From: Acidocella aromatica
Lineage (GTDB): Bacteria > Pseudomonadota > Alphaproteobacteria > Acetobacterales > Acetobacteraceae
Direction of reading: 5' to 3'
Assembly: GCF_014201825.1 (NCBI RefSeq)
Contig: NZ_JACHFJ010000012.1
Coordinates: forward strand, 1-64,000
Length of the DNA: 64,000 nt
The position numbers and the translations under genes were made by a program. Positions 8,104 through 15,699 of the stretch are shown here, piece by piece. Position 1 is the stretch's first letter; every line of letters starts with the position of its first letter. Below the pieces are notes generated by a model. The model saw only the letters and a list, made by a program, of their open reading frames with translations. It was not told the DNA's origin and did not search any database.

Positions 8104-9006
8104 ATGGCCTCAACCGTTTCAACCTTGGCCCCCGATGCCAGCCTGACAAGGTATATGCAGGAAATCCGCAAATACCCGATGCTGACGCATGAGGAGGAAG
8201 AGCGCCTCGCCCGCGCTTGGCGCGACCAGGGCGATAACGAGGCAGCGCACAAGCTGGTCAACTCGCATCTGCGCCTCGTGGCGAAGATCGCGATGGGCTA
8301 TCGCGGCTACGGCCTGCCGGTGGCCGAGCTGATCTCCGAAGGCAATGTCGGCATGATGCAGGCGGTCAAGCGCTTCGACCCGGAGCGCGGCTTCCGCCTC
8401 TCCACCTACGCCATGTGGTGGATCCGCGCCGCCATCCAGGAATACATCCTGCATAGCTGGTCGCTGGTGAAAATGGGCACCACCGCCGCGCAGAAGAAGC
8501 TGTTCTTCAACCTGCGCCGGCTGAAAGGCCAGATGCAGGCCATCGAGGACGGCGACCTGCAGCCTGAACAGGTGGAGCGTATCGCGCATCTGCTGGACGT
8601 GCCGGAAGAGGATGTGGTGAACATGAACCGCCGCCTGTCCGCGGCCGATAGCAGCCTCAACGCCCCCATCAAGATGGAAGGTGAAGGCGAGTGGCAGGAC
8701 TGGCTGGTGGACGACTCCGAGAGCCAGGAAACCACCATGGCCGAGCGCGAGGAGCTGACCGGGCGCAAGGCCCTGCTGGCCACGGCGCTGGAGACCCTCA
8801 CCCCACGCGAGCGGCACATCATCACCGAGCGCCGGCTGAAAGATAACCCCGCCACGCTGGAGGAACTGTCGCAGCAGTACAGCATCTCGCGCGAGCGCGT
8901 TCGCCAGATCGAGGTCCGTGGCTTCGAGAAGCTACAGCAATCGATGAAGGCGCAGGTGGCCCAGCAGCGGCAAGCCGCTGCTGCGCGGGCTTTACAGTTC
9001 GCATAA
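8104..9006 (+). CDS. rpoH: Heat-shock sigma factor RpoH (sigma-32)
   Basis: A 300-residue sigma-70-family factor that directs RNA polymerase to heat-shock promoters. Region 2 contains D-P-E-R-G-F-R-L-S-T-Y-A-M-W-W-I-R-A-A-I-Q-E-Y at about 92-114. The RpoH box Q-K-K-L-F-F-N-L-R-R is exact at 130-139 and separates this from other sigma factors. Region 4 ends with the helix-turn-helix S-R-E-R-V-R-Q-I-E. The start at 8104 matches the family N-terminus; an upstream ATG would add 27 unrelated residues. The long leader could host temperature-dependent structure, as known for rpoH mRNAs, but I could not fold it. groESL in this window is a plausible target. Confidence 0.95.
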   Translation: MASTVSTLAPDASLTRYMQEIRKYPMLTHEEEERLARAWRDQGDNEAAHKLVNSHLRLVAKIAMGYRGYGLPVAELISEGNVGMMQAVKRFDPERGFRLSTYAMWWIRAAIQEYILHSWSLVKMGTTAAQKKLFFNLRRLKGQMQAIEDGDLQPEQVERIAHLLDVPEEDVVNMNRRLSAADSSLNAPIKMEGEGEWQDWLVDDSESQETTMAEREELTGRKALLATALETLTPRERHIITERRLKDNPATLEELSQQYSISRERVRQIEVRGFEKLQQSMKAQVAQQRQAAAARALQFA

Positions 9007-9030
9007 AAAACGGGGCGCTCCGGCGCCCCG
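9005..9030 (-). terminator. Intrinsic terminator of dksA
   Basis: CGGGGCGC and GCGCCCCG form an 8-bp stem with a 4-base loop between the convergent ends of rpoH and dksA. Six A on the plus strand give a T6 tract on the minus strand directly after the stem, so it terminates dksA best and rpoH only weakly. Confidence 0.8.
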
Positions 9031-9039
9031 TTCCCATAC

Positions 9040-9456
9040 TCAGTCGTCGCGGTGGACTTTTTCCATGCGCTCGTGGCGCTCCTGCGCCTCGATGGAAAGG
9101 GTCGCGATAGGCCGCGCCTCAAGGCGCTTCAGGCCGATCGGCTCGCCCGTCTCCTCGCAATAGCCGTAGGTCCCGTTCTCGATCCGCTGCAACGCCTGGT
9201 CGATCTTGCCGATTAGCTTACGGGCGCGGTCACGGGTCCGCAGCTCCAGGGCGCGATCCGTCTCCACGCTGGCGCGGTCGGTGATGTCGGCTTCCAGGAT
9301 GCCGCCCTCTCCGAGCGAAGCCAGCGTGCCATTCGCCTCCTTCACCAGATCGCCTCGCCAACGCAGCAGTTTCTGCCGAAAATACTCCGTCTGCATCGGA
9401 TTCATGAATTCCTCATCGTCCGATGGGCGGTAGTCGGGTGGCAAAGAAATGAGCAT
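9040..9456 (-). CDS. dksA: DksA-type RNA polymerase-binding transcription factor
   Basis: A 138-residue DksA homologue, which inserts a coiled coil into the RNA polymerase secondary channel and works with ppGpp. The coiled-coil region (about 28-95) and the tail with G-Y-C-E-E-T-G-E-P-I and R-L-E-A-R-P-I-A-T-L-S-I-E-A-Q-E-R-H-E are clear. Only one of the four zinc-finger cysteines is present, the single-cysteine form known in other alphaproteobacteria. The start at 9456 is chosen over a frame 41 residues longer because GAAGGAA precedes it and the family begins there. It is convergent with rpoH and divergent from the kinase-like gene at 9664. Confidence 0.9.
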   Translation of the reverse strand: MLISLPPDYRPSDDEEFMNPMQTEYFRQKLLRWRGDLVKEANGTLASLGEGGILEADITDRASVETDRALELRTRDRARKLIGKIDQALQRIENGTYGYCEETGEPIGLKRLEARPIATLSIEAQERHERMEKVHRDD

Positions 9457-9663
9457 GCCGTCCGTTCCTTCAATATCTTGCGGCCGCCAACACTGGCGGC
9501 CTCTGAGGTTGAGCGGGCTTATAGCGATGCCGCCCGCCCTCGCCAAGACGGCAACGCCAGCAGAACAATGGCCCGTCATGCCCTCAAGCTATCTGGCCGA
9601 GCCCGCCAGGACATGGCATGAAGCACCCATGCTCGATGACCAAATCATGACAGCCGCTTTCAC

Positions 9664-10743
9664 ATGAGCATGCGGGGGGTGGGCTTCACGTTGCGGGACG
9701 CCGTGGCGCTCGGCCAAGCCGCAGGCCCCGGCACGCGGCTGGCACTGGGCCCGGCGGCGGAAGCGGACATCATCGCCCCCTCGGGCCTCGCCCTTACCCC
9801 GCAAGAGGCGCGCGACGCCCTCGCCCCGGCCTCGCGCTATTTTTTCAGCTTCGGCAATCAAGCCGCCTTCCCCGAGATTGAACCTCTGGCCGCAGCGATC
9901 GACGAAATCGCCGAACAATCCGGCACCGGCTTCATGCTCGCCTGTCTGGCCGAGCCCGGCTTTGGCCGCTTCGTCTATCAGGGCCATCTGTTCCAGCAAG
10001 GCCAACTCGTCGCGGATCTGCCACGGGCCCTGATGCCACATCTGTCCGGCCGCTCGGTTGTCATCCCCTACGAGTCCGTAGCCGCGGGCGGCGCCACACT
10101 CACCCGGCGCATCAGCGCGGTGCGCGAGCAAGGCGCTTCCTTGGCACTGCTGGACGCCGTGGACGAAACCCAATGCGCCGCCCTCGCGCCCCTGCTCTCT
10201 GCCCAGCTTTGCGCGGGCGGCCCCGCCTGGGCGGCCGGCCTGCCCGCCCCCGCCGCCACACTGGAACCCCCGGGCGGACGCACCGCCATTCTCTCCGGCG
10301 CGCTGGACCGCCAAACCCTGTTCCAACTCGGCATCGCGCGCGAAAAACTGCCCCTGCGCCAGATCGACCCGCAAGCCCCGGATGTCGCTGGCGCTCTCGC
10401 CTGGGCGGCGGCGCAGGAGCGGAACTTCATCGTCTCCACCTCCGCTCCGCCCGACAGGCGCGGCCCGGCCACGACACTGGCGGCCGACGCCCTGGCCGAA
10501 ATCGCAGCCGGTCTCGCCGCCCAGGGGGTGGAGCATTTCGCCATCGCCGGCAACGACACGGCCGCCATCGTCCTTCGCCGCCTGGCCGTTCGCACACTAA
10601 CCATCTCGGGCGAGTGGGAAGGTTTACCCTGGCTGCACGGCGGCGGTTACAAATTTTTACTCAAACCCGGCGGCTACGGCCGGCAACATCTTTTCCTCGG
10701 CGGATTTGGGCCACAGATACGCCTTAATAACGCGGCTGAATAA
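9664..10743 (+). CDS. Diverged four-carbon acid sugar kinase-like protein (DUF1537/OtnK-like)
   Basis: A 359-residue protein resembling 3-oxo-tetronate kinase OtnK (DUF1537). Supporting stretches are G-F-G-R-F-V-Y-Q-G-H-L-F near 100-111, a G-G-R-T-A-I-L-S-G-A-L-D motif opening the second domain at about 200, and a C-terminal nucleotide-domain-like G-N-D-T-A-A-I-V...L-K-P-G-G-Y-G. OtnK proteins are usually about 420 residues and begin with an A-D-D-F-T-G-A motif; that segment is missing, and the S-T-F-D-S region is replaced by F-G-N-Q-A-A-F. No clear ribosome site precedes the ATG. It is therefore a shortened or repurposed member, possibly inactive as a kinase. The GT2 gene starts 5 bases after its stop, so they are probably co-transcribed. 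Confidence 0.6.
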   Translation: MSMRGVGFTLRDAVALGQAAGPGTRLALGPAAEADIIAPSGLALTPQEARDALAPASRYFFSFGNQAAFPEIEPLAAAIDEIAEQSGTGFMLACLAEPGFGRFVYQGHLFQQGQLVADLPRALMPHLSGRSVVIPYESVAAGGATLTRRISAVREQGASLALLDAVDETQCAALAPLLSAQLCAGGPAWAAGLPAPAATLEPPGGRTAILSGALDRQTLFQLGIAREKLPLRQIDPQAPDVAGALAWAAAQERNFIVSTSAPPDRRGPATTLAADALAEIAAGLAAQGVEHFAIAGNDTAAIVLRRLAVRTLTISGEWEGLPWLHGGGYKFLLKPGGYGRQHLFLGGFGPQIRLNNAAE

Positions 10744-10747
10744 TAAC

Positions 10748-11521
10748 ATGAACATCGAGACCCGTTTCCAGACCCAGGCCCTCTCCAATGCCGGCGCCCC
10801 GCTGATCTCCGTGGTGGTGCCTGTGCATAACGAGGCGCCGAACCTCAAGCCGCTGATCACCGCCATCGGCGCGGCGCTCGCCGGGGTGGAACACGAGATC
10901 GTCTATGTCGATGACGGCAGTTCCGACACAACCCCAAAGGTCCTAGCCGAACTTGCCACCACCACCCCCACCCTGGTGCGGGTGCGCCACAAGCGGAGCT
11001 GCGGCCAGAGTGCCGCGGTCATCACCGGGGTGAAGGCGGCGCGCGGCGTCTATGTCGCCACGCTGGACGGCGACGGCCAAAACGACCCAGCCGACATCCC
11101 CGCCATGCTCGCCGCCGCGCGCGACGCCGAAGAGCGCGGCCCCCTGCCGGTGCTGATCGCGGGCCACCGCGTAAACCGGCGCGACAGCAGTTCCAAGCGC
11201 ATCGGCTCGCGCATCGCCAACCGCGTGCGCTCCTATCTACTGCAGGACGCCACACCGGATACCGGCTGCGGCCTCAAGCTGTTCCGCCGCCAGGCGTTCC
11301 TCGAGCTTCCGCATTTCGACCATATCCACCGCTTCCTCCCGGCACTGTTCATCCGCGCGGGCGGGCATGTCGTCTCCGTGCCGGTACGCCACCACGCGCG
11401 CGCGCACGGCGCCTCGCATTACAATAACTGGCAGCGCCTCAAGGTCGGTATTGTGGACCTCTTCGGTGTCGCCTGGCTGCAACGGCGCTGGAAGGTGCCA
11501 CAGATCGAGCCCACCGAATGA
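10748..11521 (+). CDS. Family 2 glycosyltransferase, polyprenyl-phosphate sugar type
   Basis: A 257-residue GT-A fold transferase. It opens with I-S-V-V-V-P-V-H-N-E and has D-D-G-S-S-D-T-T, the D-G-D-G-Q-N-D-P metal/nucleotide site, and T-G-C-G-L-K-L-F-R-R, the pattern of dolichyl/undecaprenyl-phosphate sugar synthases (ArnC, GtrB, DPM1). Unlike ArnC and GtrB it lacks the two C-terminal membrane helices, so it may be a peripheral enzyme relying on partners. It probably loads a hexose on a lipid carrier for surface-glycan assembly. The start at 10748 removes a 14-residue upstream extension. It overlaps the next gene (TVP38-type) by 4 bases (ATGA), so translation is likely coupled. Confidence 0.85.
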   Translation: MNIETRFQTQALSNAGAPLISVVVPVHNEAPNLKPLITAIGAALAGVEHEIVYVDDGSSDTTPKVLAELATTTPTLVRVRHKRSCGQSAAVITGVKAARGVYVATLDGDGQNDPADIPAMLAAARDAEERGPLPVLIAGHRVNRRDSSSKRIGSRIANRVRSYLLQDATPDTGCGLKLFRRQAFLELPHFDHIHRFLPALFIRAGGHVVSVPVRHHARAHGASHYNNWQRLKVGIVDLFGVAWLQRRWKVPQIEPTE

Positions 11522-12192
11522 GCCAATTCCTGCCCCGCGCCGCCACCGCGACCGTCGCCGCCAAGGCCCTGAAACCGGCATTGATGGCGGGCGGGCTAAT
11601 CGCCCTCGCCGCCGCCCTGCCCCTCGTGAGCAACGGCGCCGCGCAAACGGAATTGGCAAACACCTTGGCCCAAGGCGGTGTGCGCGGGCAGAGTCTCTTT
11701 CTGCTGCTGGCCACTTTCCTCACCGCCATCGGCCTGCCGCGCCAGATCCCGGCCTTCGCCGCCGGATACGCCTTCGGCCCGGTTTACGGCACGGCCATTG
11801 CGCTCGTCTCCCAGGTTCTGGCCTGCAGTCTGGACTTCATCTGGGCCCGCGCCATCGGCCAGTCCTTCATCCGCCGCCGCTTCGGCGCCCGCCTCTCGCG
11901 CATCGACGCCACACTCTCCACCCACCCCTTCATCACCACGCTCACGCTGCGGCTGATGCCCGTGGGCAATAATTTGGTGCTCAACCTGCTGGCGGGCCTC
12001 ACCTCGGTGCGGCTACTGCCCTTCCTCGCCGCCTCGGCCATCGGCTTCGTACCGCAGACCGTGGTGTTCGCCCTGTTCGGCAAGGGCAGCGCCCCCAGCC
12101 ATGCGCATCTGCTACTCATCGGCTGCGGCATGTTCCTGGCCTCCGCCGCGCTCGGGGTCCTCCTGTTCCGCCGCGCCCGCCCCACGGCGTGA
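11518..12192 (+). CDS. TVP38/TMEM64 (VTT domain) membrane protein
   Basis: A 224-residue polytopic inner-membrane protein of the TVP38/TMEM64 branch of the DedA/SNARE-associated superfamily. The VTT core is visible as the G-L-P-R-Q-I-P-A-F-A-A-G-Y-A-F-G-P-V-Y-G stretch (about 73-92) and the L-R-L-M-P-V-G-N-N-L-V-L-N-L-L-A-G-L segment (about 144-161), each flanked by membrane helices. Relatives are linked to undecaprenyl-phosphate or lipid scrambling and membrane homeostasis. The 4-base overlap with the upstream lipid-carrier-type glycosyltransferase suggests a joint role in moving or recycling carrier lipid, which is inference. The stop overlaps the GTG of the dead MFS gene. Confidence 0.8.
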   Translation: MSQFLPRAATATVAAKALKPALMAGGLIALAAALPLVSNGAAQTELANTLAQGGVRGQSLFLLLATFLTAIGLPRQIPAFAAGYAFGPVYGTAIALVSQVLACSLDFIWARAIGQSFIRRRFGARLSRIDATLSTHPFITTLTLRLMPVGNNLVLNLLAGLTSVRLLPFLAASAIGFVPQTVVFALFGKGSAPSHAHLLLIGCGMFLASAALGVLLFRRARPTA

Positions 12193-12463
12193 CGGCCTCT
12201 CATCCCGAGCCACATCCCGGCCTGAGTTTTCGCGCCTTCGTCACCATGGTGGCACTGATCCAAACCGTGGTGGCGCTCGCCATAGACATGATGATCCCAG
12301 CTTTGGGGCAGATCGCCCAGGCCATGCATCTGGGCGGCAATGGGGCATCACCAGCTTCGTGCTGGGCTTCGGCCTTTGCGGCATCACTGGCTTGGCGGTG
12401 GTGGTCATGACCGAGCGCGGCAAGCTGTTCGGCGCGCAGGCCGCCCTTAACCGGCTTGCCTAA
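12189..12463 (+). pseudogene. Remnant of a Bcr/CflA-type MFS transporter
   Basis: The frame opened by GTG at 12189 encodes a good MFS N-terminus (F-V-T-M-V-A-L-I-Q-T-V-V-A-L-A-I-D-M-M-I-P-A-L). Near 12340 the similarity shifts into another frame (Q-W-G-I-T-S-F-V-L-G-F-G-L). It then jumps directly to what looks like the last helix and tail of such a transporter (C-G-I-T-G-L-A-V-V-V-M-T-E-R-G-K-L-F). Intact transporters have about 400 residues, so some 300 are missing, plus a frameshift. The GFGL word at the junction could be where two similar helices recombined. It cannot make a working transporter. Confidence 0.8.
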
Positions 12464-14439
12464 CTGCCTGCGAAAAACGCCGCCAAAGCCTCCCTGGTCC
12501 GCGCAAGGTCGAGATCCCACCGCTTATGGTCCGCCGGATCGCTCTCATCCTCCCGGCCGAAGATGACGCCATGGCGTAAGCCAAGCGACGAGAAGAACGC
12601 CGCGTGGCCCCCTGCATAGCGGGCGGATGATTCGATGCTCACGACCCGCGCATCCGGTGCGCAGAACGCCGCGTTGAAAATGCCCGACCCGCCCATGAAC
12701 ACGACCTGCTCAGCGGCGGCAAAGGCGGCGATCTGCGTCTCCAGCGGGAACTGCTCCGGCTCAAAGACCGTGAACCCCATCACCTCCAGCATGGCCGCAA
12801 GCTCCGCCTCGTTCCGCAGCACCCGGTAATCCGGGTATTTGCGCACGCGGGAGAGGCGCGACACGAAGATCCTCCTGGGGCGGGGCGTGCTGTCCCAGTG
12901 CTTCGCCACCATCTCGTAGAAGCCGCCGCGCTCCTTGGCGCTCACGCGCAAATCCGCCTCGGAGAACTCCACCGTCATCACGTCGCGCAGCAAATATGTC
13001 CGGCCCGGATCATGCGGCAGGATCGCCTCCTCCGGCACGCCCCAGAGCCTCAGGAAGGCTTTTTCCCAATCCTGCGTGACATGGCACATGAACTTCCGCC
13101 CTTCGCCATACGCCTTATAGGCCGTGATCTTGGCGGTGACGCAGGTGATCCACCGCCCCCAGATCGCGGGTTCGAGCGGTGTCGCCAGAAATACCGGCTC
13201 GTCGATAAGGGTGACGTCCTGTTCCGCCAGATGCGCCACATCCAGCCGCATCCCCTCCGGCCCGCGCCGGATGCGCGGCTTCGGACCAGGAAATACCTGA
13301 TCGTAGAACGGCGCGGTGTAAAACTTGAGGAAGCCCTCTTTCCCACCGCGCGCCTCGCAGGACCAATCCCCCTCCCTGGTCACCAGATTGTTCGGCCCGA
13401 ACAGCAGCACATCCTCGCGCCGCACCAGATCGCTGCCATGCACGTCCAGATACGGAAAGGGCGGCAGGTTCAATCCCTGGCCGGAGAAATCCGCGATAAA
13501 CGCGGGCGCCACATGCGGCACGACGGACGGCGGCTCAATCGTCCGCAGCCTCCCCATCTCCGGTGACGGATCGGCCATGGCGGCGCCATCGTAAGCGCGC
13601 AGCAAATCGCCGCCTGACAAAAACCGATCCAGCCGAATCAGAAAATCCTGCCTGAAGAACTCGCCCTGGTAGATGCCATTCGCCTCGTTCCGCCGCACGG
13701 AGGCCAGGAACCGCGCCTCGAACGCCGCTTCGGTTTCCTCCTCCTGCCGCGGCCTGCTCTCCAGGAATTTATGCACGGAGGCCAGATGCTCATCGCCGAC
13801 GGAGAAATACCGATGCGCATTCGTCCCGGGCTCAATGCCCTCCCGCATCAACTCGAACCAGGAAACCCGGCTTTTGATGTCGGCGAATTTCATGTGCAGG
13901 TTGTACAGGCCCGCGAATACCGGCGGCACGGTGGCGCCATGGAAGCCCTCGGCCCAGCGCATTGGCACGGTGATCAGCGCCGTTTTACTCAGCGCCGCGG
14001 CCCGCATGCCAAAACGGCGCTGCCCGTCCAGCAGCGGCTGGCTCATATCGAGCGGCGCTTCCTCCTCCACCTCGACCACATCGATCCCGTGCGCCGTCAC
14101 ATAGGGTAGATCGTTTCTTTCCACATACGATCTCAAATCCCTCGCCCGCGCCGGATCGGGAATCAAAAACTCATCGACATCGCAGCGCAGCACAACGTCG
14201 TGGCTACGCAGCAGCACGCCGACCAGATCGGAGATCACTCCGGCCCGCAGCGTATCGTCGTATTTGGCGTTGATCTCCCACAAATTACCAAGCTCGAACC
14301 CGCCAAAAAGCGGCTTCATGCCTTCGTAGGTGACAACATGCAGGTTCGCGGCGCCAAACTGCCCGCCGTAATAACGGTACCATGCCGGAAAGAAGAACCC
14401 GGCGGAGGTCGCGTCCGTGATAACGGCAACTTTTTTCAC
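12460..14439 (-). CDS. Two-domain glycosyltransferase (GT92/GT2-like plus GT61/DUF563-like)
   Basis: A 659-residue soluble protein with two apparent catalytic parts. Residues 1 to about 250 look like a GT-A fold of the GT92/GT2-like group, with W-Y-R-Y-Y-G-G near the start and C-D-V-D-E-F-L around 86-92 as the metal site. Residues about 400-650 resemble DUF563/GT61, with F-V-S-R-L-S-R-V-R-K, the V-F-E-P-E-Q-F block and F-M-G-G-S-G-I-F-N-A. Fusion of these two types suggests successive sugar additions by one polypeptide. The start is GTG at 14439, touching the stop of the GT4 gene upstream. It is last in a leftward operon of three glycosyltransferase genes. The sugar and acceptor are unknown. 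Confidence 0.75.
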   Translation of the reverse strand: MKKVAVITDATSAGFFFPAWYRYYGGQFGAANLHVVTYEGMKPLFGGFELGNLWEINAKYDDTLRAGVISDLVGVLLRSHDVVLRCDVDEFLIPDPARARDLRSYVERNDLPYVTAHGIDVVEVEEEAPLDMSQPLLDGQRRFGMRAAALSKTALITVPMRWAEGFHGATVPPVFAGLYNLHMKFADIKSRVSWFELMREGIEPGTNAHRYFSVGDEHLASVHKFLESRPRQEEETEAAFEARFLASVRRNEANGIYQGEFFRQDFLIRLDRFLSGGDLLRAYDGAAMADPSPEMGRLRTIEPPSVVPHVAPAFIADFSGQGLNLPPFPYLDVHGSDLVRREDVLLFGPNNLVTREGDWSCEARGGKEGFLKFYTAPFYDQVFPGPKPRIRRGPEGMRLDVAHLAEQDVTLIDEPVFLATPLEPAIWGRWITCVTAKITAYKAYGEGRKFMCHVTQDWEKAFLRLWGVPEEAILPHDPGRTYLLRDVMTVEFSEADLRVSAKERGGFYEMVAKHWDSTPRPRRIFVSRLSRVRKYPDYRVLRNEAELAAMLEVMGFTVFEPEQFPLETQIAAFAAAEQVVFMGGSGIFNAAFCAPDARVVSIESSARYAGGHAAFFSSLGLRHGVIFGREDESDPADHKRWDLDLARTREALAAFFAGS

Positions 14440-15699
14440 CTACGCCGCCCCATACACCGCCAGGAACCCATCCACCATCTCATCGCGGCGCGCTGGCGGC
14501 TTTATCCCCTGGACCAGATTATCCCACAGCCCCTCCTCGGTGCAGGCGCGGTAGATGGCGTCGGCCAAGGCGCGCACATCGCCCAGCTCGAACAGCAACC
14601 CATCCACGCCATCGCTGATGCGCTCCGCCGGGCCGCCCGCGTTGGACGCAATCACCGGCCGCCCGAAACTCCACGCCTCCGAGATCACCAGGCAGAAAAT
14701 CTCCCACCACACGGAGGGCACCACCACCCAATCCACCCGCGCCATGCGCGCGCGCAACTGGTCGTGGTGATAGGAGCCGTTGAACACCACGTTGCGCTCG
14801 CCCAGAGGCAGTTTCTCCTCCTCGGCCAGGAACGCCTCGATCTCGGCGCGGCATTCCGGCGTGGCAAAGTGGATGTTGTCGCCGTTGATCTCCACGGCGA
14901 AATCCGTGAACCCGCCGGCGCGCAGCAGCGTTACCGCCCGCAACAGCACCTGCAGCCCCTTGGCATCCACCAGCTGGGCGAAGAAGCCAAACCGGTTGCG
15001 CCGCTCCCCCTTCGAGGCCGCTGGCAATTGCATGGAACGCGGCAGCAGCCCATTCGTGACATGCACGAATTTCGATTCATCCAGCCCCCATGCCGCATAA
15101 TGCGAAATCATGAATCGGCTCGGCGTGGTGAACACGTCCACCGCCTCGAGATGCCGCTTCATCCACATCTCGCGCATGAAATAATGCTCGGGCGGATGCT
15201 CGGGCCGGCATTGGTGGCAGCGCACGGCGGAAGCGCGCGTGCAGAGCGAGGCATCGGTACGCCGCACCATGTGTCCGTTGGCCGGGCAGATGGCGAGGAA
15301 CTCATGCGCGGTGAAGACGATCTTCACCTCTGGCAGCACCCGGCGCGTCAGCGTCAGCAGATCGATGCCAAGGGTGAGAAAATGGTGGAAATGCACCACA
15401 TCCGGCTGGATGAGTTCGAGGAATTCCTTGAACGCCTCGATAAGCACCACATTGCCGCCCTTCTCCCAGGCATGGTCGTAGTCATAGGAGAGGAACAGAA
15501 ACTCATTGGGCCGCCCATCGAAGCCGGTGATGCGCGCCCCACTCTTGAACAGGGCGGGGCTGTTATGGTCCGCCGAGGCGAGTAGATACGCCTCCACATC
15601 CGGCCTCTGCTTCAGCCCCTCGAACAGCTCGAAGGCAATCTGCTGCGCTCCACCGCGCACCAGCTCCGGATGATACAGGCTGACGATCAGAACCTTCAT
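14440..15699 (-). CDS. Family 4 glycosyltransferase
   Basis: A 419-residue GT-B fold enzyme. The N-terminal domain has the H-P-E-L-V-R-G-G-A-Q-Q-I-A motif (about 10-22) and a histidine-rich D-V-V-H-F-H-H-F-L patch. A C-x2-C pair (C-H-Q-C, about 157-160) lies in a loop that resembles a zinc-ribbon insert seen in some capsular GT4 enzymes. The C-terminal domain carries V-P-S-V-W-W-E-I-F-C-L-V-I-S-E-A-W-S-F-G-R-P-V-I-A-S-N-A-G-G, the nucleotide-sugar binding motif with its E-x7-E-like pair. It transfers a sugar in surface-polysaccharide assembly. Its ATG overlaps the stop of the GT2 gene (ATGA), and its stop touches the GTG of the next gene, so expression is coupled. Confidence 0.87.
   Translation of the reverse strand: MKVLIVSLYHPELVRGGAQQIAFELFEGLKQRPDVEAYLLASADHNSPALFKSGARITGFDGRPNEFLFLSYDYDHAWEKGGNVVLIEAFKEFLELIQPDVVHFHHFLTLGIDLLTLTRRVLPEVKIVFTAHEFLAICPANGHMVRRTDASLCTRASAVRCHQCRPEHPPEHYFMREMWMKRHLEAVDVFTTPSRFMISHYAAWGLDESKFVHVTNGLLPRSMQLPAASKGERRNRFGFFAQLVDAKGLQVLLRAVTLLRAGGFTDFAVEINGDNIHFATPECRAEIEAFLAEEEKLPLGERNVVFNGSYHHDQLRARMARVDWVVVPSVWWEIFCLVISEAWSFGRPVIASNAGGPAERISDGVDGLLFELGDVRALADAIYRACTEEGLWDNLVQGIKPPARRDEMVDGFLAVYGAA

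Noticed and set aside
9449..9667. A 72-codon frame ending in overlap with the OtnK-like start
   Set aside because: It runs across the dksA upstream region without motifs; the ATGA overlap is probably chance.
9589..10536. Minus-strand 315-codon frame opposite the OtnK-like gene
   Set aside because: The sequence is low-complexity Gly/Arg/Ala with no domain, whereas the plus strand has DUF1537-type motifs and a GT2 partner.
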